64,000 nt of DNA from an uncultured Planktomarina sp. (GCA_905182535.1 CAJJBZ010000005.1:120905-184904); one strand, 5' to 3'. Shown: positions 17,461 to 27,026, counted from the stretch's first letter. Numbers and translations: made by a program. The notes: generated from the letters alone by a model not told the origin.

Positions 17461-18747
17461 TTAAAGTCGATCTTCGATTGTTGCGGGGGGTGTCGATGGT
17501 TTTTCGAGCACGCCCAACAAAGGCAAGATAACCAGGAAGTAGGCAAACCAGTAGGTTGCGCCAATCAGGGAGAAAGTTGCATAGGGCTCTGCTGCAGGGC
17601 GTGCGCCCAACCACATCAGGAAGATGAAGTCAGCAACTAAGATGCCGAACCACCATTTGAACATTGGGCGGTAACGGCCTGAACGAACGGTGGATGTGTC
17701 TAACCAAGGCGCCAAAGCCATAACCGCAATGGCACCAAACATAGCCAAGACACCAAAGAACTTAGCATCGACAATACCACCGGTGACAAAGCTTGCGATT
17801 TGAACAACCCAAACCTCAGATGTGAAGGCGCGCAGGATTGCGTAGAATGGTAGGTAGTACCATTCTGGCACAATATGCGCAGGTGTTACCAACGCGTTGG
17901 CTTCGATATAGTTATCGGGGTGGCCCAGATAGTTTGGCATAAAGCCAATAATAGCCATGAACACAGTCAGGATTAGCCCCAAAGCAAACAGATCTTTGAC
18001 AACAAAATATGGCCAGAAAGGTAACGTATCCTTCTCAGCTTCGGCTTTGGACCCGCGACGTACTTCAACACCCGTTGGGTTATTGTTACCAGTGGTGTGG
18101 AACGCCCAGATGTGCACGATTACTAAACCTGCGATCAGGAATGGAAGGAGATAGTGCAGGCTGAAAAAGCGGTTCAAAGCAGGTTGACCCACTGCGCTTG
18201 CGCCCAGCAGCCAAGTTTGAAGCGATTCCCCAATGAAGGGGATAGCGCCAAACAGACCGGTGATTACAGCTGTACCGTGGAATGACATTTGACCCCAAGG
18301 CAAAACGTAGCCCAAGAAACCGGTCGCCATCATAAGCAGGTAGATAATCATACCGATAATCCATGTGATCTCGCGAGGCGCCTTATAGCTACCGTAATAA
18401 AGGCCGCGGAAAATATGTGCATAAACAGCAATAAAAAATAGAGACGCACCATTCATGTGAAAATAGCGGATCATATGGCCACCGTTTACATCCCGCATGA
18501 TGTGTTCAATCGAGGCAAAGGCTAAATCAACGTGTGGGGTGTAATGCATAACCAGTACGACGCCGGTTATAATTTGCATCGCCAGACAGAATGTCAAAAC
18601 TATGCCCCAAATCCACATCCAGTTTAGATTCTTTGGAGTTGGGACCATCAATGTATCATACAAAAGTCCAACTATTGGCAAACGTGAATGGACTGCCTTT
18701 GCTGCTTTTGATTTTGGTTCGTAATGATCGTGTGGAATACCGCCCAT
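17461..18747 (-). CDS. petB: Cytochrome b of the bc1 complex, C-terminus altered by a frameshift
   Basis: A 428-residue integral membrane protein with two b-type haems and the quinol and quinone sites. [20 protein letters not shown], the paired histidines in the second and fourth helices ([29 protein letters not shown]) and the Qo-loop [15 protein letters not shown] are all present. The encoded end TIEDRL* comes about 17 residues early. Dropping one base near 17469 gives [20 protein letters not shown], ending at the TGA at 17409-17411, which restores the usual ~445 residues and leaves a tight 14-bp gap to petC. The core is intact, so the protein is probably functional either way. It overlaps petA by 1 bp. 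Confidence 0.94.
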   Translation of the reverse strand: MGGIPHDHYEPKSKAAKAVHSRLPIVGLLYDTLMVPTPKNLNWMWIWGIVLTFCLAMQIITGVVLVMHYTPHVDLAFASIEHIMRDVNGGHMIRYFHMNGASLFFIAVYAHIFRGLYYGSYKAPREITWIIGMIIYLLMMATGFLGYVLPWGQMSFHGTAVITGLFGAIPFIGESLQTWLLGASAVGQPALNRFFSLHYLLPFLIAGLVIVHIWAFHTTGNNNPTGVEVRRGSKAEAEKDTLPFWPYFVVKDLFALGLILTVFMAIIGFMPNYLGHPDNYIEANALVTPAHIVPEWYYLPFYAILRAFTSEVWVVQIASFVTGGIVDAKFFGVLAMFGAIAVMALAPWLDTSTVRSGRYRPMFKWWFGILVADFIFLMWLGARPAAEPYATFSLIGATYWFAYFLVILPLLGVLEKPSTPPATIEDRL

Positions 18748-19319
18748 TATGCGTTCTCCTTACCAATAACCAGTTCAGTTTCACCGTCAAAACGGGCCAC
18801 TGGAACTAATAGGTTTTCTGGTGCCGGACCCTTGCGAATGCGACCTGCTGTATCATAGTGCGAGCCGTGGCATGGGCAAAACCAGCCACCAAATTCTCCT
18901 GCACCATCGCCAAGAGGAACGCAACCCAAGTGGGTGCAAACGCCGAGCATGACTAGCCATTCGCCACTTTCGTCTAGCGTACGATTTTCGTCTGTTGCCG
19001 GTAGGTCAGGCTTGTTATCGTTTCGGTCATTTCCATCAATTAACTCATCCATGTTCACAGCGCGTGCCGCTTGGATCTCACTATCGGTACGACGGCGTAT
19101 AAAGACAGGCTTGCCTTGCCATAGAACGGTAATTTGCGTGCCTGGTTCGACGTCAGCTAGGTCCACGCGGATTGAAGCCAAAGCTAATACGTCAGCTGAG
19201 GGGTTCATCTGATTGACCAAAGGCCAAACCGCTGCGCCCGTCGCTACTGCGCCTGCACCTGCAGTCGCGTAGTAGAGAAAATCTCTACGGGTGCCTTCGT
19301 GTTCATCTGTATGCGCCAC
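18747..19319 (-). CDS. petA: Rieske iron-sulfur subunit of the bc1 complex
   Basis: A 190-residue protein with an N-terminal twin-arginine-like anchor ([22 protein letters not shown]), then the periplasmic cluster domain. The 2Fe-2S ligands are in CTHLGC (about residues 128-133) and CPCHGSHYD (about 148-156). It takes one electron from quinol and passes it to cytochrome c1. GGAGG lies a few bases upstream of the ATG. It is first in petABC, with 1-bp overlap to petB, so all three are co-expressed. Confidence 0.96.
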   Translation of the reverse strand: MAHTDEHEGTRRDFLYYATAGAGAVATGAAVWPLVNQMNPSADVLALASIRVDLADVEPGTQITVLWQGKPVFIRRRTDSEIQAARAVNMDELIDGNDRNDNKPDLPATDENRTLDESGEWLVMLGVCTHLGCVPLGDGAGEFGGWFCPCHGSHYDTAGRIRKGPAPENLLVPVARFDGETELVIGKENA

Positions 19320-19512
19320 GAGGTTCCTCCAAGTTAATTTATGACCATAACTGGCCCAAAGACTCGAACCCCCACTTATGCGAGGATGTTCGATGCGGTT
19401 CCTAGCTCAGTGATCGAGCTACGTCCAGCGGACATTAGGGCGCAGGGCATACATTTGCTGCATTTAAGTAACATTTTTGTAAGCTGCCAAAAACTTGGCT
19501 ACCTCGATAAAA

Positions 19513-20118
19513 TTATCCCTCGAAATGGGTTTCTATCATACTGTCTCGCGCTGCGAAGGTGGCAAACCATTCGGCCAAGACCTCGTGGCCTTGCCGCCAG
19601 TTCCGTGCGTCGTGGCGGAGATCAAGGTAGCCTAGGGCGCATGCCACGCTGATATGGGCCATGGTTAAAGGGCCGTTCAGCTGGGACATCCAATTACTTT
19701 GCAGTGCATCGCAGCCGCCGATGATTTTGGTCCACTGTGCGTTCATCCAATCGACGCTGATCAGATGCTCTGGCCTCAGGCGGTTTTCATAAGAAATACT
19801 CACAGCACTATCCATCATCGAATCTCCAGTGGCCTCAAGCGTCAGGACTTCCCAAAGCTCTGCCTTGGGGTAAAGGCTGGCATCAATTCGCGCATCTAGA
19901 TATCGAGTAATGACGCGGCTGTCATACAGCGCAGGGCCCTCAGGACGGATTAAAGATGGGATGCGTCCAGTTGGATTGGCTGCTTGAACTGTTGCGTCTG
20001 ATTTGAACGGTGAGGTGGCAACATGGACCTCCTGCACATCTTTTAATTGGTCTGTTTCGCGTAATAAGACGCGTACTTTCCGCGCAAAAGGAGAGGCCTC
20101 AGCCATAATCAATTTCAT
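19513..20118 (-). CDS. Glutathione S-transferase family protein
   Basis: A 201-residue GST-like protein. The N-terminal thioredoxin-fold half reads MKLIMAEASPFARKVRVLLRE with the glutathione-contact region NPTGRIPSLI and SRVITRYLD; the helical C-terminal half follows (MAHISVACALGYLDLR). A Ser in ASPFARK occupies the usual catalytic position. GGAAGG lies 9 nt before the ATG at 20118; the longer frame to 20175 runs through the preceding small gene and is not used. Its substrate is unknown. The start nearly abuts the stop of the upstream small gene, suggesting coupled translation. Confidence 0.87.
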   Translation of the reverse strand: MKLIMAEASPFARKVRVLLRETDQLKDVQEVHVATSPFKSDATVQAANPTGRIPSLIRPEGPALYDSRVITRYLDARIDASLYPKAELWEVLTLEATGDSMMDSAVSISYENRLRPEHLISVDWMNAQWTKIIGGCDALQSNWMSQLNGPLTMAHISVACALGYLDLRHDARNWRQGHEVLAEWFATFAARDSMIETHFEG

Positions 20119-20119
20119 A

Positions 20120-20401
20120 TTAGGTAACCTTCCGAAGTCGAACTCTGATGAGGGCTGTAGCGTCAATTTCAACACCTCGCCCAGTTTTACTTAGGCTTAT
20201 GATGCGCCGCAAGCGCCCAGCTGCATTTAGTTCTTCATGATTCCTACGCAGGTCAAGCCCTTCGTTAACCTGATCTAAGGCATCTTCTGTAGGTTGGGAT
20301 TTTGGCAACTGCCCAACAGTTCGTATGGCGGCATAGGTCACTAATGCAAAGGCACCGTATTTCATAGCAAACCCGGCTATGTAGGCTAGGGGTAAAGGCA
20401 T
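20120..20401 (-). CDS. Small conserved hypothetical protein with one N-terminal membrane segment
   Basis: A 93-residue protein beginning MPLPLAYIAGFAMKYGAFALVTYAAIRTV, a likely single membrane helix, followed by a charged region with ALDQVNEGLDLRRN and a C-terminal VEIDATALIRVRLRKV. I recall similar small proteins of unknown role in other Rhodobacteraceae. GGAG lies 7 nt before the ATG at 20401. It ends 1 bp from the GST start, suggesting a two-gene unit. No function can be proposed from sequence. Confidence 0.72.
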   Translation of the reverse strand: MPLPLAYIAGFAMKYGAFALVTYAAIRTVGQLPKSQPTEDALDQVNEGLDLRRNHEELNAAGRLRRIISLSKTGRGVEIDATALIRVRLRKVT

Positions 20402-20513
20402 GGACAACTCCAAAATTATAGGGGAGAAACTAGGCACCTTTTTCGATACTGTCCAATTGATTGAGAAAACTATTCTTTACGGGTCACCAACCACGCCATA
20501 GCTGGGGGCAGCA

Positions 20514-20846
20514 CTAGGATTTATGGCGCGGGTTATGGGTTATATAGTCCTGCATTTGGGACGCATAGGCTTGCCAGTGTTGACGCAACCTTGCGACTGG
20601 CTCTTCGTCAGCCCAATCGATTTAAAGATCCACCAAATAAAAGGGTAGTTTATCAGAAACAATCAGGGCTGCTGAATGGATGGGGCCTGCCTCACCGCCT
20701 GCGGAAACTTTTGCCTCTAAGCCCGATATCAATCGTTCTGCCAAATGCGTTTGTGCAAAGTCATTTGTTACAACTTTCATATAAGATGACAAAGCGTGGC
20801 ACAAACTGCTGCATTCTGTTACCATATTTATGATACGTGGCTTCAA
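20514..20846 (-). pseudogene. DUF1028 (Ntn-hydrolase superfamily) gene remnant
   Basis: The C-terminal third of a DUF1028 protein is readable: LAERLISGLEAKVSAGGEAG, then SAALIVSDKLPFYLVDL, an in-frame TAA at 20622-20624, then IDWADEEPVARLRQHWQAYA to a TAG at 20514-20516. The stop replaces one residue between LVDL and IDW. The N-terminal two thirds of the family, with the catalytic start, are absent, and the remnant runs into the end of iolG. Both the truncation and the stop point to genuine decay. Confidence 0.75.
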
Positions 20847-21862
20847 ACCTGAGTGCTTTTTCCTGCCAAAATATCAGTGGGACGCACTGCAGTGCCGGTC
20901 CGTACTGATTCCAATGCAGCTTCTGCGAGCGCAATCGACATCAAGCCATCATGCCCACTAGTGCGTGGTTGGCTGCCTGTGGCAACACAGTCCACGAAGT
21001 GTTCAATCTCTGCGGCATAAGCAGCGATGTAGCGGGTCATAAAAAAACCAAGCAAAGGTGGGTTGGTGTAGCCCTGTTCATTGGCGACGATGATCCGGGA
21101 TTGATGGTGATTGTCTGCGGCCACTGACCCTGCCGAGCCGTGCACTTCAATACGTTGGTCGTATCCAAATGTGGCGCGGCGTGAATTGGTAATGGTGCAT
21201 TGCTTGCCGCTGGCAGTACGTAAAATAGCATTGGCACTGTCAAAATCACCACAATTACCAATTTCAGGATCTGTGAGGACAGAAGCGGCGGCTTGTACGG
21301 TTTCCACTTCCTCTCCCAGCATCCAGCGCGCAACATCAAAATCATGGATCATCATATCGCGAAAAATTCCGCCGGAACGTTCAATGTAATCATAGGGAGG
21401 CGCGCTCGGATCGCGGCTGATCAGAGTGACCATTTCCACGTCACCAATTTGGCCCGCATCGATGGCGGCACGAAGGGCTTGGAAGTCAGGATCATAGCGG
21501 CGCTGGAAGCCAACCATTAAAGTTGCCTTTGTTTGATCTACTACATCAAGGCAGGCTTGCACACGCGCAATGTCGAGATCCACGGGCTTTTCACAAAAGA
21601 TAGCTTTGCCAGCACGGGCAAATTGCTCGATTAAATCTGCATGCGTATCCGTTGGGGTGCAGATGATCACCGCGTCGATATCGTCAGAAACTAAAATCTG
21701 TTCAATGGTCCGAATGTCGCAACCGTAGGCGTCTCGCACCACTTCAGCCGCTGCGGTCATGGGATCGGCGATAGCTACCAGTTGCGCAGTCTGCACGGAA
21801 GATACGGCGCGCGCGTGGACTTGTCCAATGCGCCCTGCGCCTAAAAGACCAATTCTTGTCAT
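20843..21862 (-). CDS. iolG: Inositol 2-dehydrogenase-like Gfo/Idh/MocA oxidoreductase
   Basis: A 339-residue NAD-dependent dehydrogenase. A Rossmann GLLGAGRIGQVHARAV opens the protein, the catalytic CEKPVDLD is near residue 93-100, and FQRRYDPDF and RDMMIHDFDVARWMLGEE (His-Asp active site near 175) are as in myo-inositol 2-dehydrogenases, which make scyllo-inosose in inositol breakdown. No other iol genes are adjacent in this window, so related sugar substrates remain possible. The ATG at 21862 starts the Rossmann fold directly. Its stop overlaps the DUF1028 remnant. Confidence 0.86.
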   Translation of the reverse strand: MTRIGLLGAGRIGQVHARAVSSVQTAQLVAIADPMTAAAEVVRDAYGCDIRTIEQILVSDDIDAVIICTPTDTHADLIEQFARAGKAIFCEKPVDLDIARVQACLDVVDQTKATLMVGFQRRYDPDFQALRAAIDAGQIGDVEMVTLISRDPSAPPYDYIERSGGIFRDMMIHDFDVARWMLGEEVETVQAAASVLTDPEIGNCGDFDSANAILRTASGKQCTITNSRRATFGYDQRIEVHGSAGSVAADNHHQSRIIVANEQGYTNPPLLGFFMTRYIAAYAAEIEHFVDCVATGSQPRTSGHDGLMSIALAEAALESVRTGTAVRPTDILAGKSTQV

Positions 21863-22064
21863 TTATTATTCCTTTATTTTGGACTGCAGTACATGTCCTA
21901 CGATATATTGCCGGTGTGATAATCAGTTACGCCAGTGTTTCAAGTAAAGACTAAGAGTTTTAAGAAAATGTAGTAAATAAATTTTGTTAAAATAAATCTT
22001 AAACGGCTCTGCCTTGTAGGGCAGGCCATTGCTGGTTACCTAGGTATGAGAAGAGGAATAACCC

Positions 22065-23285
22065 ATGACACGATCTTTGACAGACCTTAGCCAGCAGTTA
22101 CTGGAGGCCGCGAAACGCGCTGGTGCGGACGCCTGTGACGCAATGGCAGTAGATGGCATTTCTCATTCAATAGAGGTGCGAGCGAGAAAGCTTGAGCAAG
22201 CAGAGCGTTCTGAAGGGGTTGATATTGGTCTACGGGTTTTTATTGGTGCGCGGCAGGCCTGTGTTTCGGCGTCAGATACCAGCTCTGATGCGATCCAACA
22301 GATGGCAGAGCGTGCTGTTGAAATGGCGCGTCACGCGCCAGACGATGCTTATATTCGCCAAGCGACAGCGGCGGAGCTAACTTCTGATTGGGATGTGGAA
22401 GCTTTACAACTTGCCGATCCTGCAGCGGAGCCTTCTGCAGCGGAATTGCAGCAAACGGCACTTGAGGCCGAAGCAAATGCGCTTGAGGTGGATGGTGTCA
22501 CTCAGTGCCAATCTGCGGGTGCGGGTTTCGGTTCGCGCCGTATCCACCTCTGTATGTCAAATGGCTTCAGTGGTGGTTATGCGCGGACAGATCATGGATT
22601 TTCTTGTGTCGCGATCTCAGGCTCAGGCACACATATGGAACGTGATTATGACGGTGACTCGCGTATTTTTCGGGCAGATTTGCGTGGTGCAGCTGAAATA
22701 GGGCTATCCGCAGGCACCCGAGCCGTGGCGCGCCAGGGTGCGCGCAAGCCGCCCACAGGCGTATTTCCAGTCTTATATGATGAGCGCATTTCTAGTGGCC
22801 TGATTGGGCATTTGCTGTCGGCTACCAATGGCGCTGCAGTGGCGCGTGGTGCAACGTGGCTGCATGATGCGATGCAGGGATCAGTTTTACCGCAGGGCAT
22901 ATCACTGATTGAAAACCCAAACCGGGCGCGCACATCAGGATCCCGCCCGTTTGATGGCGAGGGCCTGCCGGTCGCTTTGCGCCATATTGTCGAGGATGGG
23001 GTGTTGCAGCAATGGACCTTGGATCTGGCAACCGCTTCCCAACTGGGGCTCTCTAGCACTGGGTCTGCTATGCGTGGACCCTCAAGTCCACCCTCGCCTG
23101 GCGTTGGTAATGTTGAGTTAACACCCGGCACTCAGAGCAGGGAAGACTTGCTTCGTGATATGGGTACTGGGCTTTTGCTAACCTCTTTGATTGGTTCTTC
23201 CATTAATGCTACGACTGGGGACTACTCCCGTGGCGCCTCTGGTTATTGGGTGGAAAATGGAGAAATAGCCTTATCCGGTGAATGA
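22065..23285 (+). CDS. pmbA: TldE/PmbA-type metalloprotease, C-terminus frameshifted
   Basis: The encoded 406 residues match PmbA/TldE, partner of TldD in a heterodimeric protease (microcin maturation in E. coli). Family segments include EVRARKLEQAERSEGVDIGLRV near the start, the mid-region FPVLYDERISSGLIGHLLSA and the late GLLLTSLIGSSINATTGDYS and SRGASGYWVENGEI. The frame ends at IALSGE*, but dropping one T at 23271-23272 continues with YPVNECTIAGNLREMLMRIV to a stop at 23410-23412, giving the usual ~448 residues. The loss is confined to the C-terminus. AGAGGAA precedes the ATG. The next gene overlaps the corrected end. Confidence 0.9.
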   Translation: MTRSLTDLSQQLLEAAKRAGADACDAMAVDGISHSIEVRARKLEQAERSEGVDIGLRVFIGARQACVSASDTSSDAIQQMAERAVEMARHAPDDAYIRQATAAELTSDWDVEALQLADPAAEPSAAELQQTALEAEANALEVDGVTQCQSAGAGFGSRRIHLCMSNGFSGGYARTDHGFSCVAISGSGTHMERDYDGDSRIFRADLRGAAEIGLSAGTRAVARQGARKPPTGVFPVLYDERISSGLIGHLLSATNGAAVARGATWLHDAMQGSVLPQGISLIENPNRARTSGSRPFDGEGLPVALRHIVEDGVLQQWTLDLATASQLGLSSTGSAMRGPSSPPSPGVGNVELTPGTQSREDLLRDMGTGLLLTSLIGSSINATTGDYSRGASGYWVENGEIALSGE

Positions 23286-23398
23286 ATGCACAATTGCGGG
23301 TAATTTGCGTGAAATGCTAATGCGTATCGTGCCAGCAAACGATGGTCGAGCGCATCTATCAAGGATAGTCCCATCACTTTTGATTCCTGGAATGGCGA

Positions 23399-24172
23399 TT
23401 GCTGGTGAATGATCTTGTACTATTGACCAAAGCAGCGCGCGCGGCTGGTGATATAGCTACGAGCTACTTTCAAAAAAGTCCTAAGGTTTGGGATAAGGGC
23501 GGCACCGCTGGCCCTGTGACGGAAGCAGATCTCGAGGTGGACCGCATGCTGTCTAGTGATCTGTGCGCGGCAAGGCCCAGCTATGGCTGGTTGTCTGAGG
23601 AAACTGAGGATTCAGCTGATCGCCTTTCGCAAGAGTATGTGTTTATTATAGATCCTATTGACGGCACACGTGCCTTTATTGAAGGGGCGCCGCATTGGGC
23701 GCATTCTCTGGCAATTGCTAAATCGGGACGTATCCAGGCTGCGGCTGTCTATATGCCCATGTTGGATCTTATGTTCACAGCAACGCTGGGCGGGGGTGCT
23801 TATTTGAACGATTTGCCAATTACGGTATCAGCGCGTTGCGAAACACCAGGAGCAAATATCCTTTCTTCCAAAGCTAATTTCCGTGAAGAGTTCTGGCCTG
23901 GTGGCTTTCCAGACCTGAAGCGTAGTTTTCGGTCCTCCCTGGCTTACCGGCTTTGTCTTGTGGCCAGTGGAGAATTTGATGGCATGCTTACTTTACGACC
24001 TACATGGGAGTGGGATGTGGCGGCAGGATGTTTGATTGTGGCCGAGGCCGGAGGGCTGGCGACCGACCGAACTGGGGTGGATGCTTTGTTTAATTCCGTA
24101 GGAGGGCAACTAAATGGTATTGTTGCTAGCAACAGCGATATTCACTTTGGCCTTATGGGAGGTTTGACCTAA
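23399..24172 (+). CDS. Inositol monophosphatase family phosphatase (CysQ-like)
   Basis: A ~257-residue Mg-dependent, lithium-sensitive-type phosphatase. Metal-binding motifs are visible: GPVTEADLEVDRML near residue 37-50, WLSEETEDS, then IIDPIDGTRAFIEG near 82-95, and late WEWDVAAGCLIVAEAGG. Substrates in this family include 3'-phosphoadenosine 5'-phosphate, inositol-1-phosphate and histidinol phosphate; the neighbours do not decide among them. The start is uncertain: TTG 23399 or GTG 23405, both overlapping the corrected end of pmbA, which implies coupling. Confidence 0.87.
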   Translation: MLVNDLVLLTKAARAAGDIATSYFQKSPKVWDKGGTAGPVTEADLEVDRMLSSDLCAARPSYGWLSEETEDSADRLSQEYVFIIDPIDGTRAFIEGAPHWAHSLAIAKSGRIQAAAVYMPMLDLMFTATLGGGAYLNDLPITVSARCETPGANILSSKANFREEFWPGGFPDLKRSFRSSLAYRLCLVASGEFDGMLTLRPTWEWDVAAGCLIVAEAGGLATDRTGVDALFNSVGGQLNGIVASNSDIHFGLMGGLT

Positions 24173-24258
24173 ACTTGGGTTCAGATACCTCTTGAATGTA
24201 AAAATATGAGGAAAACTTGCTTATGATGCTTAGTGTCCTTGGGTAAGATGGTGCTGGA

Positions 24259-25395
24259 ATGACGACACTTACACGTGCAGGCGGCCCTATGATATGGGCC
24301 CATGCGGCTACACCAGCTGCTATAGATGCGATGCGTGAGGTGCTAATGCGCGCTCAACTGATTGAACCTTCTTTGTCATATGTGCTGTCGACCCCTGTAT
24401 CAGAACATATTTTTGATAGTGAAGTCTTCGTCCTGCAGGAAGCGGAGCCTCAATTGGGGTTAGATTTCCTAAATACTATGTCGCCAGATCTATGTTTGTG
24501 GACGGATGACAGTATTAGCACGCCTTTATTTGCGTTGAGCCATAGGCTTTCGATTCCAATTATACTGATCAACGCCAAAATACAGCAATTGCGGGGTCGG
24601 AAATGGTTGTGGCGCAAGACGATCGCGCGACAAGCCCTGCGGCCTGTGTCTTATGCATTTGTTGAAACTACAGAGGAAACTGGACACTTGCGAAAACTTG
24701 GCTTGCCTGCGCGCAACATCGAAGTGCTAGGGCCGTTGTTGTGCGGCGCTGTGGCGCCGGGATGCGACGATGCAGAGCGAGACCGTATTGGCGAGATCCT
24801 GACTGGGCGGCCAGTTTGGTTTGCGCACTGTGTCCCTATGCAAGAAATCCGTATTGTTCTTAAGGCCTTCTTACAAGCACAACGCAAAGCGCACCGGATG
24901 CTTTTAATTTTTGATCTGGCCGACCCTACTAATGAACCTGATTTTTTGAGACTTTGTGATGAGTTTGATTTAACAACGCATGCGCGCGCAGCAGAGGGCG
25001 AGCCTGAACAGCGCACGCAGATTTTTTTGACTGATGATGATAGTGACACGGGCCTTTGGTATCGTCTGGCCTCTTTGTCTTACATGGGCGGCAGTTTTTC
25101 GGTGGGTGATGTACCTAATCCAATGATTGCTGCGGCATTGGGTAGCGCTGTGGTGCATGGCCCCATAATCGAAAAATTCCAGCACGCATATGCACGCCTG
25201 AGCGAAACGGGGGCTACGCAATCCTTGAAGGATGAGGGTGACTTGAGCCAAAGGGTGGCGGCAATGATGGAGCCGGATCAATGTGCTGATATGGCCGCAA
25301 CGGGTTGGCAGGTTGTGTCTGAGGGTGCTGTGGCAACTGATCGGCTAGTCGAGTTGGCCCTGCAAAAGCTTGGATTTGGAGATTTACACCTATGA
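24259..25395 (+). CDS. 3-deoxy-D-manno-octulosonic acid transferase-like glycosyltransferase
   Basis: A 378-residue GT-B type protein related to KdtA/WaaA, which adds Kdo to lipid A. Recognisable are IWAHAATPAAIDAM near the start, PDLCLWTDDSISTPLFALSHRLSIPIILINAKI (the acceptor-side region) and the C-terminal donor half with YMGGSFSVGDVPNPMIAAALG. It is shorter and more divergent than standard KdtA (about 420 residues) and lacks the N-terminal membrane stretch. It overlaps lpxK by 4 bp (ATGA), which supports a lipid A role. A second, canonical waaA may lie elsewhere. Confidence 0.78.
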   Translation: MTTLTRAGGPMIWAHAATPAAIDAMREVLMRAQLIEPSLSYVLSTPVSEHIFDSEVFVLQEAEPQLGLDFLNTMSPDLCLWTDDSISTPLFALSHRLSIPIILINAKIQQLRGRKWLWRKTIARQALRPVSYAFVETTEETGHLRKLGLPARNIEVLGPLLCGAVAPGCDDAERDRIGEILTGRPVWFAHCVPMQEIRIVLKAFLQAQRKAHRMLLIFDLADPTNEPDFLRLCDEFDLTTHARAAEGEPEQRTQIFLTDDDSDTGLWYRLASLSYMGGSFSVGDVPNPMIAAALGSAVVHGPIIEKFQHAYARLSETGATQSLKDEGDLSQRVAAMMEPDQCADMAATGWQVVSEGAVATDRLVELALQKLGFGDLHL

Positions 25396-26369
25396 TACGC
25401 ACTCCAAGATTTTGGTACCAACCGCGCGGCATGATGGCCTTTGGCCTTTGGCCTCTGGGTATGCTCTACGCCGCTGCAACTGCTCGTCGGCAGCGTGGAG
25501 ACAAGGCCGTAACCCGAATTTCCTGTCCGGTGATCTGCATAGGAAATATCAATGTGGGTGGGACGGGAAAAACACCAGCAACCATCGCTATGGCTGAACA
25601 TTTGCAGGAAAGGGGGCATCGGGTTGTGGTTCTGTCGCGTGGATATGGTGGTACCGTGAAGGCTCCAACGTTGGTTAATCCACAGCTGCATGGTGCTGGG
25701 CAGGTGGGTGATGAACCTTTATTAATCGCCGCATTTTGTCTGGTGGTGGTCTCACGTAAACGGGCGACTGGGTTAGCGCTGGCACTTGAGCAAAACCCGG
25801 ATGTCATTTTGCTAGATGATGGTTTTCAGGACCCTTCTATACGAAAGGATTTCTCCATTGTTGTGGTGAATGCGGCCTTGGGGTTTGGTAACGGATTTTG
25901 CATGCCTGCTGGCCCCCTGCGCGAGCCTTTGGAAGTTGGTTTGAAGCGTGCTGATCTCTGTATTTCGATTGGCGGGGTCTCAGACCAAAAGTGTTTTAAA
26001 GCTCCTTTGATAGTTCCGCATCTTACTGCTGAGGTTAAGCCATTGCTGACTGGTATGCGTTGGAAAGGTGTGGCGGTATTTGCTTTTGCTGGCATTGCCC
26101 ACCCTGAGAAGTTTTTTGCAACCCTGCGTGGGCTGGGTGCCAAAATCTTAGGGTATGAAGCACTTTCAGATCATGAGCCCCTATCTGCCTCCTTAATGAA
26201 GCGACTAACTGCCAAGGCGAAGTCCCTAAATGCCCAGCTAGTTTGCACCGAAAAAGATGCGGCTAGATTGCCCGTGGAGTACCGCTTGGATGTCTTGGCT
26301 TTGCCAGTGCGTCTTGAGGTCGCAGATTGGTCCAAGATCGACGCAAAATTAGCCGACCTTGGATTATAA
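25392..26369 (+). CDS. lpxK: Tetraacyldisaccharide 4'-kinase
   Basis: A 325-residue inner-membrane-associated kinase phosphorylating the 4' position of the lipid A precursor. N-terminal aromatic segment RTPRFWYQPRGMMAFGLWPLG, P-loop GNINVGGTGKTPATIAMAEHL near residue 51-71, SRGYGG, GDEPLLIAA and the DDGFQDP motif near 140 are typical of LpxK. Its start overlaps the Kdo-transferase-like gene by ATGA. The gene ends 4 bp before the convergent dsbA-like gene with no clear terminator. Confidence 0.94.
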   Translation: MIRTPRFWYQPRGMMAFGLWPLGMLYAAATARRQRGDKAVTRISCPVICIGNINVGGTGKTPATIAMAEHLQERGHRVVVLSRGYGGTVKAPTLVNPQLHGAGQVGDEPLLIAAFCLVVVSRKRATGLALALEQNPDVILLDDGFQDPSIRKDFSIVVVNAALGFGNGFCMPAGPLREPLEVGLKRADLCISIGGVSDQKCFKAPLIVPHLTAEVKPLLTGMRWKGVAVFAFAGIAHPEKFFATLRGLGAKILGYEALSDHEPLSASLMKRLTAKAKSLNAQLVCTEKDAARLPVEYRLDVLALPVRLEVADWSKIDAKLADLGL

Positions 26370-26373
26370 GAAC

Positions 26374-27021
26374 CTATTGTGCGTCTAGAATTTTTTGGAA
26401 TTCTGCATAGGACATGTTTGAATATTTGGTCCCATTAATCAAAAAAGACGGGGTCGACGTGATGCCGTCAGCGTTGCGATTTTCTTTGTCCCACGCCACT
26501 AAATTCTTTGCTTTTTGCCCATCAGAAAAACAGGCCTGCACTGCGTCTTGCGACAGACCTGCAGCGATCCCAATTCTGCGTAGGTTGCCAGCAATCTCGG
26601 CTGGGCTGCCTTTTGTCCATTCGCTTTGCTTAGTGAACAAAAGGTCTGAAATAGCGAAGAATTTATCTTGTCCACCACAGCGTGCAATAATTGAGCCCCA
26701 GAGACCAAAACGGTCAAAATAGATTTCACGATACGTAAATCGGATTTTTCCAGTGTCTATATAATCGGCCTTTAAATTTTGGAATGCGCCTTGGTGAAAT
26801 GAGCGGCAGTGAGGGCAGGTGTAGCTAGCATATTCAATCATTGTGATCTGAGCATCTTCTTCGCCCATTACCATATCAACGACCAAAGATGGATCAGCCT
26901 CGCCTAAGGTTGTTGCATTCGCTGCGCCGAAGCTGGGTCCCATTAAGTTAGATGATTTGGGAAACATTGCAAAATAGGCCCCAAGGCCCAGTGCGGCTAC
27001 AAAGTTGAGACGTTTTTGCAT
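26374..27021 (-). CDS. DsbA-like periplasmic thiol:disulfide oxidoreductase
   Basis: A 215-residue secreted thioredoxin-fold protein with a hydrophobic N-terminus (MQKRLNFVAALGLGAYFAMF). The active site is CPHC in YTCPHCRSFH near residue 72, and the cis-proline loop lies in STPSFLINGTKYS near 193. Between them is the helical insertion typical of DsbA_4/BdbD-like proteins. It should introduce or exchange disulfides in exported proteins. It ends 5 bp from the dciA-like gene upstream on the same strand, so the two are probably co-transcribed. Confidence 0.88.
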   Translation of the reverse strand: MQKRLNFVAALGLGAYFAMFPKSSNLMGPSFGAANATTLGEADPSLVVDMVMGEEDAQITMIEYASYTCPHCRSFHQGAFQNLKADYIDTGKIRFTYREIYFDRFGLWGSIIARCGGQDKFFAISDLLFTKQSEWTKGSPAEIAGNLRRIGIAAGLSQDAVQACFSDGQKAKNLVAWDKENRNADGITSTPSFLINGTKYSNMSYAEFQKILDAQ

Positions 27022-27026
27022 TGTAT

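Noticed and set aside
19341..19652. Open frame on the plus strand upstream of petA
   Set aside because: It crosses the tRNA-like remnant and the GST end; no conserved protein content.
22646..23131. 161-residue minus-strand frame inside tldE
   Set aside because: Reverse shadow of the coding gene with repetitive Pro/Arg/Ser content.
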